A stretch of 64,000 bases of DNA from Luteimonas abyssi. GTDB lineage: Bacteria; Pseudomonadota; Gammaproteobacteria; Xanthomonadales; Xanthomonadaceae. Within the stretch, counting starts at the first letter, position 1. The number at the start of each line of letters is the position of its first letter. Location of the stretch: contig NZ_KQ759763.1 in NCBI RefSeq assembly GCF_001482195.1, forward strand, positions 1-64,000, written 5' to 3'. The translations under genes were made by a program, and so were the position numbers. Below are positions 7,154 to 16,594 of the stretch, in pieces. Below the pieces are notes generated by a model. That model was not told the origin of the DNA and ran no database searches. It saw only the letters and a program-made list of their open reading frames with translations.

Positions 7154-10149
7154 GCCACGCCCACGCGACTGCTGTATCCGACGGCGCCGCGCTCCCGCGC
7201 GGCGCCGCCTGGACCGGCCGCGCGCTGCCGCGTGTGGAGGACGCCGCGCTGCTGACCGGGCGCGGCCGCTACTTCGACGACATCGGCACGCCGCCCGGCA
7301 CCCTGCACGCGGCGATCGCCCGCTCGCCGCACGGCCATGCGCGCATCGTGCGCATCGACGCGGCGAAGGCGCGCGCGCTGCCGGGGGTGGCGGCGGTGCT
7401 GACCGGCGACGACATCCAGGCGCTGACCACCAGCCTTGTGGTCGGGGTGAAGGCGCCGATCCAATGCTGGCCGATCGCCACCGACCGGGTGCGTTACGTC
7501 GGCGAGCCGGTGGCGGTCGTGGTCGCGCGCGACCGCTATCTGGCCGAGGACGCGCTGGACCTGATCGAGATCGAGTACGAGGCGCTCGACGCCGTGGTCG
7601 ATCCGCAGGCCGCGGTCGCCGCCGGCGCGCCGGTGCTGCACGACGGCCTCGGTGGCAACCTCGCCAGCGAGCGCAGCTTCCGCTACGGCGATCCCGAGAC
7701 GGCGTTCGCCGAGGCCGCACACCGGGTGGCGGTGGATGTGCGCTACCCGCGCAACAGTTGCACGCCGATCGAATGCTACGGCGTACTGGCGGAATACGAT
7801 CCCGGCCTCGACGGCTACGACGTACTCGCCAACTTCCAGGGGCCCTTCAGCATCCACGCGGTGATCTCGCGCGCGCTGAAGGTGCCGGGCAACCGCCTGC
7901 GCCTGCGTACGCCGCCGGAGTCCGGCGGCAGCTACGGCGTCAAGCAGGGCATCTTCCCCTACATCGTGCTGATCGCGGCCGCCGCACGCGTGGCAGGTGC
8001 GCCGGTGAAGTGGTTGGAGGACCGGCTGGAGCATCTGTCGGCGTCGGTGTGCGCGACCAACCGCGATACCCGGCTGGAGGCCGCGGTCGATGCCGACGGC
8101 CGCGTGCGCGCGCTGGCCTGGGACCAACTGGAGGATTGCGGCGCGCATCTGCGCGCGCCGGAGCCGGCCACGCTGTACCGCATGCACGGCAACATGACCG
8201 GCGCCTACGCGATCGAGCACGTGTCGATCCGCAATCGCGTCGTGCTCACCAACAAGATGCCGACCGGCCTCAACCGCGGCTTCGGCGGGCCGCAGGTGTA
8301 CTTCGCCCTGGAGCGGTTGATGCAGCGCATCGCGATCGAGCTCGGTCTCGATCCGCTCGAGGTTATCCGCCGCAACCTGGTGCCGGCCGACGCCTTCCCC
8401 TATCGCACCGCCACCGGTGCGCTGCTCGATTCGGGCGATTACGCCACCGCGGTGACGCGCGCGGTCGAGGAGGGCGGCCTGGCGGACCTGATCGCCCGTC
8501 GCGACGCCGCGCGCGCTGAGGGTCGCCACTACGGCATCGGCTTCACCGCCGCGGTCGAGCCCAGCGTCTCCAACATGGGTTACATCACCGCGGTGCTCAC
8601 CCCCGAGCAGCGCGCCAAGGCCGGGCCGAAGAACGGCGCGCAATCCACCGCCACCATCCAGATCGATGCGGTGGGGTCGGTGAGCGTGCACATCGCCTCG
8701 GTGCCGCAGGGTCAGGGTCACCGCACGGTGATCGCCCAGGTCGTGGCGGACGCGTTCGGGTTGACGCCGGCCGACATCCGCGTGGTCGCCGAGATGGACA
8801 CCGCGCGCGACGCCTGGTCGATCGCTTCGGGCAATTACTCCAGCCGCTTCGCCGCGGCCGTGGCCGGTGCCGCGCACATCGCCGCGACCCGGCTACGGGA
8901 GAAACTGGCGAAGATCGCCGCGGTGCAGTTGAAGTGCGACGCGGCCGAGGTCGAGTTCACCGAGGGCACCCTGTGCGTACGTGGCGGCGATGCGAAGCCG
9001 CTGCCGTTCGCGCGCGTCGCCTCCAGCAGTCACTGGGCGCCGGGCACGCTGCCGGACGATGTGGACCATGCGATTCGCGAGACCGCCTTCTGGACCCCGC
9101 CGCAGCTGACCGCGCCGACCGCGGCCGACGAGGTCAACAGCTCGCTGTGTCACGGTTTCATCTTCGACTTCTGCGGCGTGGAGATCGATCCGGTCACCGC
9201 CGAGGTGCGCATCGACAAGTACGTGACCATGCACGACTGCGGCCGGATCCTGCATCCGGGCATGGTCGAAGGTCAGGTCAACGGCGGTTACGCGCATGCG
9301 GTGGGCGCGGCCTTGTACGAGGAACACAGCTACGGCGCCGATGGCAGTTTCCTGTCGGGCACGTTCGCCGATTACCTGGTGCCGACTGCGATGGAGGTGA
9401 CGCCGCCGCTGATCCTGCACCACGAGACGCCGTCGCCGTTCACCCCGCTCGGCGCCAAGGGCGTGGGCGAGGGCAACTGCATGTCCACACCGGTCTGCCT
9501 GGCCAACGCCGTGGCCGACGCGTTGGGCGTAGCCGACATCGCGCTGCCGCTGGTGCCGGCCAGGCTCGCGCCGTATCTGCACGGCGACGAGCCTGCGCCA
9601 TTGAAGGCGCCGGCGAAGAAGGCGCCGGCGGCGAAGCCCGGCGAACGCCTGCTGACCGGCGAGGGCGTGGCGAAGGTGGCTGCGTCGCGCCAGCAGGTCT
9701 GGGACATGCTGCTCGATCCGGACACGCTGGCCTCGGTGATCCCGGGTGCGCACGGCATCGAGAAGCCCTCGCCGACCGAGTTCACCGCCGATGTCACCCT
9801 CGGCATCGGCCCGGTCAAGGGCCGCTACAAGGCGAAGGTCGGCCTGCACGATCTGCACGAACCCGAATCGCTGACCCTCAAGGGCACCACCACCGGCGCG
9901 CTGGGCTTCGGCAACGGCGAGGGCGCGGTGACCCTGGTCGAGCCGACCCCGGGCCACACCGAGATCCACTATCGCTACCAGGTCGCCATCGGCGGCAAGG
10001 TCGCCTCGATCGGCGGCCGTCTGCTCGACGGCGCGGCGAAGGTGGTGATCGGCCAATTGTTCGACGGCCTCGCCGCCAAGGCCGGCGGCGGTGGCGGCAT
10101 CGGCACCTGGTTCCGGCGCCTGCTGCGCCGGTTCGGAGTGGGCGCATGA
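7150..10149 (+). CDS. hmfA: 2-furoyl-CoA dehydrogenase, molybdopterin subunit, with C-terminal CoxG-like domain
   Basis: The 999-residue protein belongs to the xanthine dehydrogenase/CO dehydrogenase large-subunit family. The N-terminal a/b-hammerhead domain carries GRYFDDIG. The molybdopterin domain has GFGGPQ near residue 377, QGQGHRT near 520, and GAKGVGEG near 772, where the Glu is the expected catalytic base. These subunits usually end near residue 800. Here a Lys/Ala/Pro-rich linker (about 818-832) joins an SRPBCC/CoxG-like domain (about 833-985). In the known hmf pathway HmfABC hydroxylates 2-furoyl-CoA to S-(5-hydroxy-2-furoyl)-CoA in the cytoplasm. It starts inside the symporter stop (ATGA) and overlaps hmfB by 4 bp. 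The hmf identity rests on the whole neighbourhood. Alone the gene could be any aromatic acyl-CoA hydroxylase. Confidence 0.85.
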   Translation: MSHAHATAVSDGAALPRGAAWTGRALPRVEDAALLTGRGRYFDDIGTPPGTLHAAIARSPHGHARIVRIDAAKARALPGVAAVLTGDDIQALTTSLVVGVKAPIQCWPIATDRVRYVGEPVAVVVARDRYLAEDALDLIEIEYEALDAVVDPQAAVAAGAPVLHDGLGGNLASERSFRYGDPETAFAEAAHRVAVDVRYPRNSCTPIECYGVLAEYDPGLDGYDVLANFQGPFSIHAVISRALKVPGNRLRLRTPPESGGSYGVKQGIFPYIVLIAAAARVAGAPVKWLEDRLEHLSASVCATNRDTRLEAAVDADGRVRALAWDQLEDCGAHLRAPEPATLYRMHGNMTGAYAIEHVSIRNRVVLTNKMPTGLNRGFGGPQVYFALERLMQRIAIELGLDPLEVIRRNLVPADAFPYRTATGALLDSGDYATAVTRAVEEGGLADLIARRDAARAEGRHYGIGFTAAVEPSVSNMGYITAVLTPEQRAKAGPKNGAQSTATIQIDAVGSVSVHIASVPQGQGHRTVIAQVVADAFGLTPADIRVVAEMDTARDAWSIASGNYSSRFAAAVAGAAHIAATRLREKLAKIAAVQLKCDAAEVEFTEGTLCVRGGDAKPLPFARVASSSHWAPGTLPDDVDHAIRETAFWTPPQLTAPTAADEVNSSLCHGFIFDFCGVEIDPVTAEVRIDKYVTMHDCGRILHPGMVEGQVNGGYAHAVGAALYEEHSYGADGSFLSGTFADYLVPTAMEVTPPLILHHETPSPFTPLGAKGVGEGNCMSTPVCLANAVADALGVADIALPLVPARLAPYLHGDEPAPLKAPAKKAPAAKPGERLLTGEGVAKVAASRQQVWDMLLDPDTLASVIPGAHGIEKPSPTEFTADVTLGIGPVKGRYKAKVGLHDLHEPESLTLKGTTTGALGFGNGEGAVTLVEPTPGHTEIHYRYQVAIGGKVASIGGRLLDGAAKVVIGQLFDGLAAKAGGGGGIGTWFRRLLRRFGVGA

Positions 10150-10973
10150 AGCCGGCACCGTTCGATTACGTGCGCGCGACCCATCCGGACGAGGTGCTCG
10201 CACACCTGCACGAGGCCGGTGATCAGGCGCGCATCCTGGCCGGCGGCCAGTCGCTGGTGCCGATGCTCAACATGCGCCTGGCCAAGCCGGCGGTGCTGGT
10301 GGACGTGATGCACGTGGACGCGTTGTCGCGGATCGAGCACACGGACGACGGCATCCGGGTCGGCGCCGGCGTGCGGCAGGCGAAGCTGTTGAGCTGGACC
10401 GCGCGCGATCCGCGGCTGCCGCTGCTGGCGCGTGCGTTGCCGTGGGTGGGACATGCGCAGACCCGCAACCGCGGCACCGTGGTCGGTTCGATCGCCCATG
10501 CCGACCCCAGCGCCGAGCAGCCGCTGTGCCTGCTCACCCTGGGCGGCACGTTGCAACTGCGTCACCGCAAGAAGGCGCGTTCGATTCCCGCCTCGGAGTT
10601 CTTCGTCGGCATGATGGCGACCGCCCGCGGCGACACCGAGCTGATCGAGTCGGTCACGTTCCCGGTCGCGCAACCCGGTACCGGATACGCGTTCAACGAA
10701 GTCGGCCGCCGCCACGGCGATTTCGCCATCGTCGCCTGCGCCGCCGTCGCGTCCGCCGAAGGCGTGCGCCTGGGCATCGGTGGCGTGGCCGATATCCCCA
10801 CGGTGCGCGCATTGCCGCTTCCCGGCGCATCGGACTTCGACGATGCGCTCAACCAGTACGCCTGGGACCTGGACGCCCGCGACGACCTGCACGCCACCGC
10901 GCGCTACCGCCGCGAGCTGGTTCGCCGGCTCGGGCGCCAGACCATCGAGGAGGCCTTGCGATGCAGAAGCTGA
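10146..10973 (+). CDS. hmfB: 2-furoyl-CoA dehydrogenase, FAD-binding subunit
   Basis: The 275-residue FAD-binding subunit is of the CoxM/molybdopterin dehydrogenase type. The FAD-contacting loop AGGQSLVPMLNMR lies near residue 33, and VGSIAHADPSAEQPL near 113 is the second flavin motif. A C-terminal CO-dehydrogenase flavoprotein domain (about 170-275) follows. It carries electrons from the 2Fe-2S subunit to the acceptor in the HmfABC complex. It overlaps hmfA by 4 bp and hmfC by 13 bp, so translational coupling and a 1:1:1 complex are expected. Confidence 0.88.
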   Translation: MKPAPFDYVRATHPDEVLAHLHEAGDQARILAGGQSLVPMLNMRLAKPAVLVDVMHVDALSRIEHTDDGIRVGAGVRQAKLLSWTARDPRLPLLARALPWVGHAQTRNRGTVVGSIAHADPSAEQPLCLLTLGGTLQLRHRKKARSIPASEFFVGMMATARGDTELIESVTFPVAQPGTGYAFNEVGRRHGDFAIVACAAVASAEGVRLGIGGVADIPTVRALPLPGASDFDDALNQYAWDLDARDDLHATARYRRELVRRLGRQTIEEALRCRS

Positions 10974-11473
10974 GCGCCGGTCGCCGCCATGCGGTGACCC
11001 TGACCCTCAACGGACGCGAGGTCCGCGGCGAGGCCGAGCCGCGCATGTTGCTGTCGGACTTCCTGCGTCACGAACTCGCCGCGACCGGCACCCACGTCGG
11101 CTGCGAGCACGGTGTGTGCGGCGCCTGCACCGTGGTCATCGACGGGGCCCCCGCACGCGCCTGCCTGGCGCTGGCGGTGCAGACCGACGGCGCCGAGGTG
11201 CGCACCGTCGAAGGCCTGTCGCCCGACGGCGGTCGCACGCTGTCCGTGCTCCAGGAAAGCTTCCGCGAGCACCACGGTCTGCAGTGCGGGTTCTGCACGC
11301 CCGGGATCCTGATGTCGCTCGACAGCTTCCTGCGCGAACAGCCCGACGCCGACGAGGACGCGTTGAAAGACATGCTGTCCGGCCATCTCTGCCGCTGTAC
11401 CGGTTACATCACCATCATCAAGGCCGCCGTGCACGCGCAGCGCCGGCTGAAGGAGGAACGCGCGCATGCTTGA
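10961..11473 (+). CDS. hmfC: 2-furoyl-CoA dehydrogenase, [2Fe-2S] subunit
   Basis: The 170-residue small subunit has the two-cluster pattern of the family. Cys48, Cys53, Cys56 and Cys68 form the plant-ferredoxin-type site (CEHGVCGAC). Cys109, Cys112, Cys144 and Cys146 form the helical domain site (CGFCTPG and CRCTGY). All eight ligands are present. The ATG at 10961 lies inside the end of hmfB and has GAGGAGG about 7 nt upstream. It overlaps hmfD by 8 bp. It transfers electrons from the molybdenum centre to HmfB. Confidence 0.92.
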   Translation: MQKLSAGRRHAVTLTLNGREVRGEAEPRMLLSDFLRHELAATGTHVGCEHGVCGACTVVIDGAPARACLALAVQTDGAEVRTVEGLSPDGGRTLSVLQESFREHHGLQCGFCTPGILMSLDSFLREQPDADEDALKDMLSGHLCRCTGYITIIKAAVHAQRRLKEERAHA

Positions 11474-12989
11474 TCTGGGAACCAGTTTCCTCGCCGCCGT
11501 CGAGCGCGATCCCGACGCCCTGGCGATCGTGGACGGCGACACCCGCCTGACCTACGCGGCGTGGTACCACGCGATCTCGTCGGTGGTCGCCGGCCTGGAC
11601 GCGGCCGGCGTGCAGCGCGGCGATCATGTGGTCGGCGTGCTGCGCAACCGCTGGGAGGCGGCGACGCTGCACTGGGCCTGTCAGTTCGCTGGCGTGATCC
11701 TGGTGCCCTTGAACTGGCGCGCCACCGCGGAGGACGTCGCCTTCTGCGTGCACGATGCAGAGGCCACGGTGATCGTGTACGAGGACGCGCCGGCCAAGGC
11801 GATCGCGGCCGCGGGTCTGGACGAGGCGGTGCTGCACGTCACGCTCGACACCGACCGCGCCGGTGCGCAGCGCTTCGCCGACTGGCTCGCGCTGGACGCC
11901 GCGCCGGCGCAGCCGCGCGCGGCCGCCGACGCCTGGTCGCTGATGCTCTACACCTCGGGCACCACGTCCAAGCCCAAGGGCGTGCCGCGCCGCCAGCATG
12001 CCGAGCGCGCCGCGGCCGTCGCCCACATCGCCCAGAACCGCTACGGCAACGGCGCGCGCACCCTGGGGGTCATGCCGCTGTACCACACGATGGGCGTACG
12101 TTCGCTGCTGGCCTGCACGCTGCTCAACGGCACCTTCGTGTGCCTGCCGAAATTCGACGCCGCCGAGGCGTTGCGGTTGATCGCCGCCGAGCGCATCGAC
12201 AACCTCTATCTCGTGCCGACGCTCTATCACGACCTGCTGCACCACCCGGACTTCGCCGCCACCGACGTGTCGTCGGTGCGCACGCTGGGCTTCGCCGGCG
12301 CGTCGATGACCGACGGTCTGCTGCAGAAACTGCAGGCGGCGTTCGCGCCGGACCTGTTCGTCAACCACTACGGCTCGTCGGAGATCTACACCTTCACCAT
12401 CGAGGACGACGCGCCGTCGAAGCCGGGCAGCGCCGGGCGTTCCGGGCTCAACCAGATGGTACGGGTGGTGCCGCTCGATGCGACCGACGGCCACACGCGC
12501 GCCGCGGCGAACGAGGAGGGCCAGATCGTCGCCCTGCTGGCGGGCGACGAGTCCTTCGAGGGCTATTGGCGGCGTCCGGATGCCGACGCCAAATCGCTGC
12601 GCGGCGGCTGGTACTTCACCGGCGACACCGGCTATGTCGACGACGACGGCGACCTGTTCGTCACCGGTCGCGTCGACGACATGATCATCTCCGGCGGCGA
12701 GAACGTCTCGCCGGTGGAGATCGAGAGCCACCTGTCGCTGCATCCCCAGGTCGACGAGGTCGCCGTGGTCGGCTTGCCCGACGAGCGCTGGGGCCGCGTG
12801 GTCACCGCGTTCGTGCGCCGCAGCGGGCCGGTCACCGAGGACGAGCTCGACGCCTGGTGCCGGGACTCGAAGCTCGCCAACTTCAAGCGTCCGCGCCGGT
12901 TCGTCTTCGTCGAGGAAATCCCGAAATCACCGGTCGGCAAGTTGCTGCGGCGCAAGCTGACCGCCGGCGAGTACACCGCGGTGTCCTGA
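11466..12989 (+). CDS. hmfD: AMP-forming acyl-CoA ligase, probable 2-furoyl-CoA synthetase
   Basis: The 507-residue ANL-superfamily enzyme carries the P-loop YTSGTTSKPKGVPRR near residue 162, the adenylate motif NHYGSSEIYTF near 300, the hinge region GWYFTGDTGYVDDDG near 380, and the C-terminal catalytic lysine in SPVGKLLRRKL near 490. Such enzymes activate a carboxylate with ATP and CoA. Placement directly between the furoyl-CoA dehydrogenase subunits and HmfE makes 2-furoate the likely substrate. It overlaps hmfC by 8 bp. Alternatives would be other short aromatic or hydroxycinnamic acids, which the rest of the cluster supports less well. Confidence 0.85.
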   Translation: MLDLGTSFLAAVERDPDALAIVDGDTRLTYAAWYHAISSVVAGLDAAGVQRGDHVVGVLRNRWEAATLHWACQFAGVILVPLNWRATAEDVAFCVHDAEATVIVYEDAPAKAIAAAGLDEAVLHVTLDTDRAGAQRFADWLALDAAPAQPRAAADAWSLMLYTSGTTSKPKGVPRRQHAERAAAVAHIAQNRYGNGARTLGVMPLYHTMGVRSLLACTLLNGTFVCLPKFDAAEALRLIAAERIDNLYLVPTLYHDLLHHPDFAATDVSSVRTLGFAGASMTDGLLQKLQAAFAPDLFVNHYGSSEIYTFTIEDDAPSKPGSAGRSGLNQMVRVVPLDATDGHTRAAANEEGQIVALLAGDESFEGYWRRPDADAKSLRGGWYFTGDTGYVDDDGDLFVTGRVDDMIISGGENVSPVEIESHLSLHPQVDEVAVVGLPDERWGRVVTAFVRRSGPVTEDELDAWCRDSKLANFKRPRRFVFVEEIPKSPVGKLLRRKLTAGEYTAVS

Positions 12990-13051
12990 CCGGGCGCCGC
13001 ACCCCTTCACGTTCCACGGTCCAAGCATCTCTCACACAAGGCAGTTTCCCC

Positions 13052-13837
13052 ATGTCCCAGAACACCGAACAGTTCGACGGCTTCCGCGTCGAGATCGATC
13101 CCGAGACGCAGCGCGGCGACATCGTGCTCGCGCGTGCGCCGTTCAACACCATCAGCATGGACCAGCGCGACGCGCTGCGGCTGGCGTTCGAGCGCCTGGA
13201 CGACGACGACCGCGTGCGCGTGATCGTGATCCGCGCCGACGGTGAGCATTTCTCCTCCGGCGGCTTCATCAAGGGCTTCATGGAGGCCTCGCCCGAGCAC
13301 GTTTCGCATCTGGCCTGGAACGTCGCCGCGCCGGCGCGCGCGAAGAAGCCGGTGATCGCCGCCAACCGCGGCTACACCTTCGGCGTCGGTTTCGAGATCT
13401 CGCTGGCCTGCGATTTCCGCATCGTCTCCGAGACCTGCGAGTACGCGCTGCCGGAGCAGAAGCTCGGCCAGATCCCCGGTTCCGGCGGCTCGGCGCGGCT
13501 GCAGAAGATCGTCGGCATCACCCGCACCAAGGACATCGTGATGCGCTCCAAGCGGATCAAGGCGCAGCAGGCCTACGACTGGGGCATCGCCACCGAGCTG
13601 GTGGCCGACACCGAGCTCGAGGCCGCCACCGCGGCGCTGGTGAAGGAACTGGTGGCGTTCTCGCCGCTGGCCCAGCGCACCGCCAAGAAGCTGCTCAACG
13701 ACACCGAGGACGCCAGCCTGTCGATCGCCATCGAGCTCGAGGGCCATTGCTACAGCCGCCTGCGCAGCTCCGAGGATTTCCGTGAGGGCGTGGAGGCCTT
13801 CCACGCCAAGCGCAAGCCGACCTTCACCGGCCGCTGA
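13052..13837 (+). CDS. hmfE: Enoyl-CoA hydratase/isomerase family protein, probable 2-oxoglutaroyl-CoA hydrolase
   Basis: The 261-residue crotonase-fold protein has the oxyanion-hole segments GEHFSSGGFIKGF (about residues 65-77) and ANRGYTFGVGFEISLACDF (about 105-123). In the hmf pathway HmfE acts on the ring-opened product of 5-hydroxy-2-furoyl-CoA (2-oxoglutaroyl-CoA) and releases 2-oxoglutarate to the TCA cycle. It lies 62 bp after hmfD on the same strand. The start at 13052 follows a modest AAGGCAG. Hydroxycinnamoyl-CoA hydratase-lyase is a related possibility, but the remaining genes fit furan catabolism better. Confidence 0.82.
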   Translation: MSQNTEQFDGFRVEIDPETQRGDIVLARAPFNTISMDQRDALRLAFERLDDDDRVRVIVIRADGEHFSSGGFIKGFMEASPEHVSHLAWNVAAPARAKKPVIAANRGYTFGVGFEISLACDFRIVSETCEYALPEQKLGQIPGSGGSARLQKIVGITRTKDIVMRSKRIKAQQAYDWGIATELVADTELEAATAALVKELVAFSPLAQRTAKKLLNDTEDASLSIAIELEGHCYSRLRSSEDFREGVEAFHAKRKPTFTGR

Positions 13838-14053
13838 GCCGGTGAACGCGCCCGGTTCGGATCGGCCACCCTGCGCCGCGCACGGCTCGGCGCGGCGGAG
13901 AGGCGGACGTGCGTCCCCGGCCTCAGCCGGCGCCGGCGTGCCGGCGCGGGCCCGGCCGAAGCCCGGCCGACCCAGTCGAGTGCGGCCTGGGCACAGGCTC
14001 CCGATGCGAGGCGGGCTGTCGACGGCGCTGCGCAGGACGTGGAGGGCGGTGGA

Positions 14054-15790
14054 ATGAGCATCGGCGTCCGCGGTATCGGCGGGGTCGCGTTCGACGACGG
14101 CGTGTTCGACGATGTGATCGTCGGCGGTGGCTCGGCCGGTTGCGTACTGGCCGCCCGGCTGTCGGCCGATCCGGCACGACGCGTACTGCTGTTGGAAGCG
14201 GGTATCGACACGCCGCCGGGGGCGGTGCCCGAGGCGCTGCTCGACAGCTATCCGATGGCGCTGTTCCATGGCGACCGTTACGTCTGGCCGGGGCTGTCGG
14301 CGGCGACCACCCGTACCGCCGGCGGGCGCGTGCTGTCGCGCGCCTACGAACAGGCCCGGGTGATGGGCGGTGGCTCCAGCATCAATGTGCAGGCGGCCAA
14401 TCGCGGCCTGCCGCGCGACTACGACGAGTGGGCGGTGCTCGGCGCGCACGGCTGGGGCTGGGCGGACGTGCTGCCGTACTTCCGTCGGCTCGAGTGCGAC
14501 CTGGATTGCGACGGCCCGCTGCACGGACGCGACGGTCCGATCCCGATCCGCCGCATCGGCACCGAGGCGATGCCCCCGTTCGGACGCGCGGTCGCCACGG
14601 CGTTCGCCGCCGAAGGGCTGACGCTGCGGCCCGACCAGAACGGCGACTTCGAGGACGGTCTGTTTCCGCCGGCGTTCTCCAACCGCGACGACCGCCGGGT
14701 GTCCACCGCCACCGGTTATCTCGATGCGCACGTGCGTGCGCGTCGCAATCTCGAGATCCGTGCCGGCGCTCGCGTGATCGGCCTGTGCCGGGCCGGGGCC
14801 GCGATCACCGGTGTGGTCGTGGCGCACGACGGCGCGCAGCAGACGATCCGCGCGCGGCGCACGCTGCTGACGGCCGGTGCGCTGCAGACGCCGGCGCTGC
14901 TGATGCGCGCCGGCATCGGCCCGGGTGCGGCGCTGGCGGCGCTGGGCATCGAGGTGGTCGCCGACCGCGGCGGGGTCGGCCGCAATCTCCACGACCATCC
15001 GGCGCTGACGTTGTGCCAGTACCTGCCGCGTTCGCTCCGGCTACCGGCGGACTACCGGCGCGCGAGTTTCGTGGCGATGCGCTACAGCTCGGGGGTCGCC
15101 GGCGGCTCGACGTCGGACATGTACGCCACGGCGTCGGCGCGTGCGGGCTGGCACGCGCTGGGGCGGCGGTTGGGGCTGTACTTCCTGTGGTGCAACCGGC
15201 CGCATTCGTCCGGCCGGCTGCGGTTGCGGTCGCCATCGCCGGACGATCTGCCGGATGTGGACCTGGGCTTGCTCAACGATCCGGTCGATCTGGCGCGGAT
15301 GATGGACGGCGCGCGTCGGCTGGCGCGGCTGGTGGTGTGCGAGGCACTCAATCCCGATCCCGACGACCTGTTCCCGGCAGGCTTCACGCCGGCGATCCGC
15401 CGGTTGAGCGCGGTGTCACGGCGCAATGCGGCGTTGACGGCGGTGCTGGGCGCGATGCTCGACGTGCCGGCCGGGTTGCGGCACCGGGTGTTGCGGCAGG
15501 TGATGAACGGTGGGCGTTCGCTGGCGTCGGTGCTGGCCGACGATGCGCAGCTGGAGGCATTCGTGCGCGCGAACGTGTTCGGGGTGTGGCACGCCAGCGG
15601 AACGTGCCGCATGGGCGACCCGCGCGATCCGCACGCGGTGGTGGACCCGACCGGGCGGGTGATCGGGGTGGAGAACCTCTACGTCGCCGACGCCTCGGTG
15701 ATGCCGCGGCTGCCCACGGCCAACACCAACATCCCGGTGATCATGATCGCGGAGAAGATCGCGGACGGGTTGTTGCGGGATCACGGTTGA
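14054..15790 (+). CDS. hmfH: GMC-family FAD oxidoreductase, probable HMF/furfural oxidase
   Basis: The 578-residue GMC oxidoreductase has the N-terminal ADP-binding motif DVIVGGGSAGCVLAARL (about residues 21-37), a second GMC signature around RVMGGGSSINVQAANRG (about 105), and the C-terminal active site with His513 in VWHASGTCRMG and Asn557 in TANTNIP. The ATG at 14054 has GGAGGG 7 nt upstream. HmfH of C. basilensis oxidises HMF and its acids stepwise to 2,5-furandicarboxylate and can oxidise furfural alcohols and aldehydes. It stands 216 bp after hmfE and converges with hmfG. There is no signal peptide, so it acts in the cytoplasm. Choline- or alcohol-dehydrogenase-like activity would be the alternative. 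Confidence 0.83.
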   Translation: MSIGVRGIGGVAFDDGVFDDVIVGGGSAGCVLAARLSADPARRVLLLEAGIDTPPGAVPEALLDSYPMALFHGDRYVWPGLSAATTRTAGGRVLSRAYEQARVMGGGSSINVQAANRGLPRDYDEWAVLGAHGWGWADVLPYFRRLECDLDCDGPLHGRDGPIPIRRIGTEAMPPFGRAVATAFAAEGLTLRPDQNGDFEDGLFPPAFSNRDDRRVSTATGYLDAHVRARRNLEIRAGARVIGLCRAGAAITGVVVAHDGAQQTIRARRTLLTAGALQTPALLMRAGIGPGAALAALGIEVVADRGGVGRNLHDHPALTLCQYLPRSLRLPADYRRASFVAMRYSSGVAGGSTSDMYATASARAGWHALGRRLGLYFLWCNRPHSSGRLRLRSPSPDDLPDVDLGLLNDPVDLARMMDGARRLARLVVCEALNPDPDDLFPAGFTPAIRRLSAVSRRNAALTAVLGAMLDVPAGLRHRVLRQVMNGGRSLASVLADDAQLEAFVRANVFGVWHASGTCRMGDPRDPHAVVDPTGRVIGVENLYVADASVMPRLPTANTNIPVIMIAEKIADGLLRDHG

Positions 15791-15973
15791 TCCGGCCTCC
15801 TCTCGAAAGCAGAAGCAAGATCAAGAGCAGCGGATGCTGTGTTTTCTTCGGACAGAAGCGGCGCCATGGCCCGGTTGCGGCGACGCTCCTTCCGGAGCCA
15901 GCATACTTTCCGCTTCCGCTCTAACTGCTGGTCTCGTGGGAAACAAGCGCTCGCCTTCAACAACGCCGAAGCA
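15791..15973. other. Convergent spacer with a short A/G-rich repeat
   Basis: This spacer lies between convergent hmfH and hmfG. It begins with an A/G-rich run (AAAGCAGAAGCA at 15806-15817, ending in CGGATGC). A closely similar run occurs at 55410-55440, also just past a gene end at a convergent junction. Partly self-complementary segments around 15890-15925 may form a weak hairpin. No gene is visible. Confidence 0.4.
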
Positions 15974-16594
15974 CTAACCCGCCGCCGGTTCCCGCCAGCG
16001 CTTCACCGTGCCCGCGTCGATGTCGAACAGGTCCAGCACCCGGCCGACCGTGTGTTCCACCATCGCCTCGATCGAGTCCGGGCGCGCGTAGAACGCCGGC
16101 ACCGGTGGCGCGATGATCGCGCCCATTTCCGACAGTTGCGTCATGCTGCGCAGGTGGCCGGTGTGCAGTGGTGTCTCGCGCACCATCAGCACCAGCCGCC
16201 GACGCTCCTTGAGCACCACGTCCGCCGCGCGCGTGAGCAGGCTCGACGTCACCCCGGTCGCGATCTCCGCCATGGAGCGCATCGAGCACGGCGCCACCAC
16301 CATCCCGCGTGTGCGAAACGACCCCGACGAAATCCCCGCCGCGATGTCGTGCGGCGGATGCACCACGCTGGCCAGCGCCTTGACCTCGGCGATCTTCAGG
16401 TCGGTTTCGTGGGCGATGGTGATTTCGGCGGACTTGGACATCACCAGGTGCGTGGGGATGCCGAGATCGCGCAGCAGTTCCAGCATGCGCACCCCGTAGA
16501 TCACCCCGCTGGCGCCGGACATTCCCACGATCAAAGGTGGGTTGTCGCGCGGGTGGCTCGGCTCGGATCGCATCGTCGGGTCTCCGTCGCCCAT
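15974..16594 (-). CDS. hmfG: UbiX-type flavin prenyltransferase
   Basis: The 206-residue protein is of the UbiX/Pad1 family. The N-terminal FMN motif IVGMSGASGVIYG (about residues 22-34) and the conserved APCSMRSMAEIATG segment (about 105-118) are clear. It prenylates FMN with dimethylallyl phosphate to give the prenyl-FMN cofactor needed by UbiD-type decarboxylases, here the product of 20917-22365. Its ATG overlaps the aldehyde dehydrogenase stop (TGATG), so it is coupled to that gene rather than to its partner decarboxylase. An internal ATG at 16573 would shorten it by 7 residues. Confidence 0.9.
   Translation of the reverse strand: MGDGDPTMRSEPSHPRDNPPLIVGMSGASGVIYGVRMLELLRDLGIPTHLVMSKSAEITIAHETDLKIAEVKALASVVHPPHDIAAGISSGSFRTRGMVVAPCSMRSMAEIATGVTSSLLTRAADVVLKERRRLVLMVRETPLHTGHLRSMTQLSEMGAIIAPPVPAFYARPDSIEAMVEHTVGRVLDLFDIDAGTVKRWREPAAG

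Noticed and set aside
7150-13837. Hydroxycinnamate or 4-hydroxybenzoate degradation cluster
   Set aside because: A CoA ligase, crotonase and aldehyde dehydrogenase would fit, but the XDH-type dehydrogenase, GMC oxidase and UbiD/UbiX pair together match the hmf furan pathway much better.
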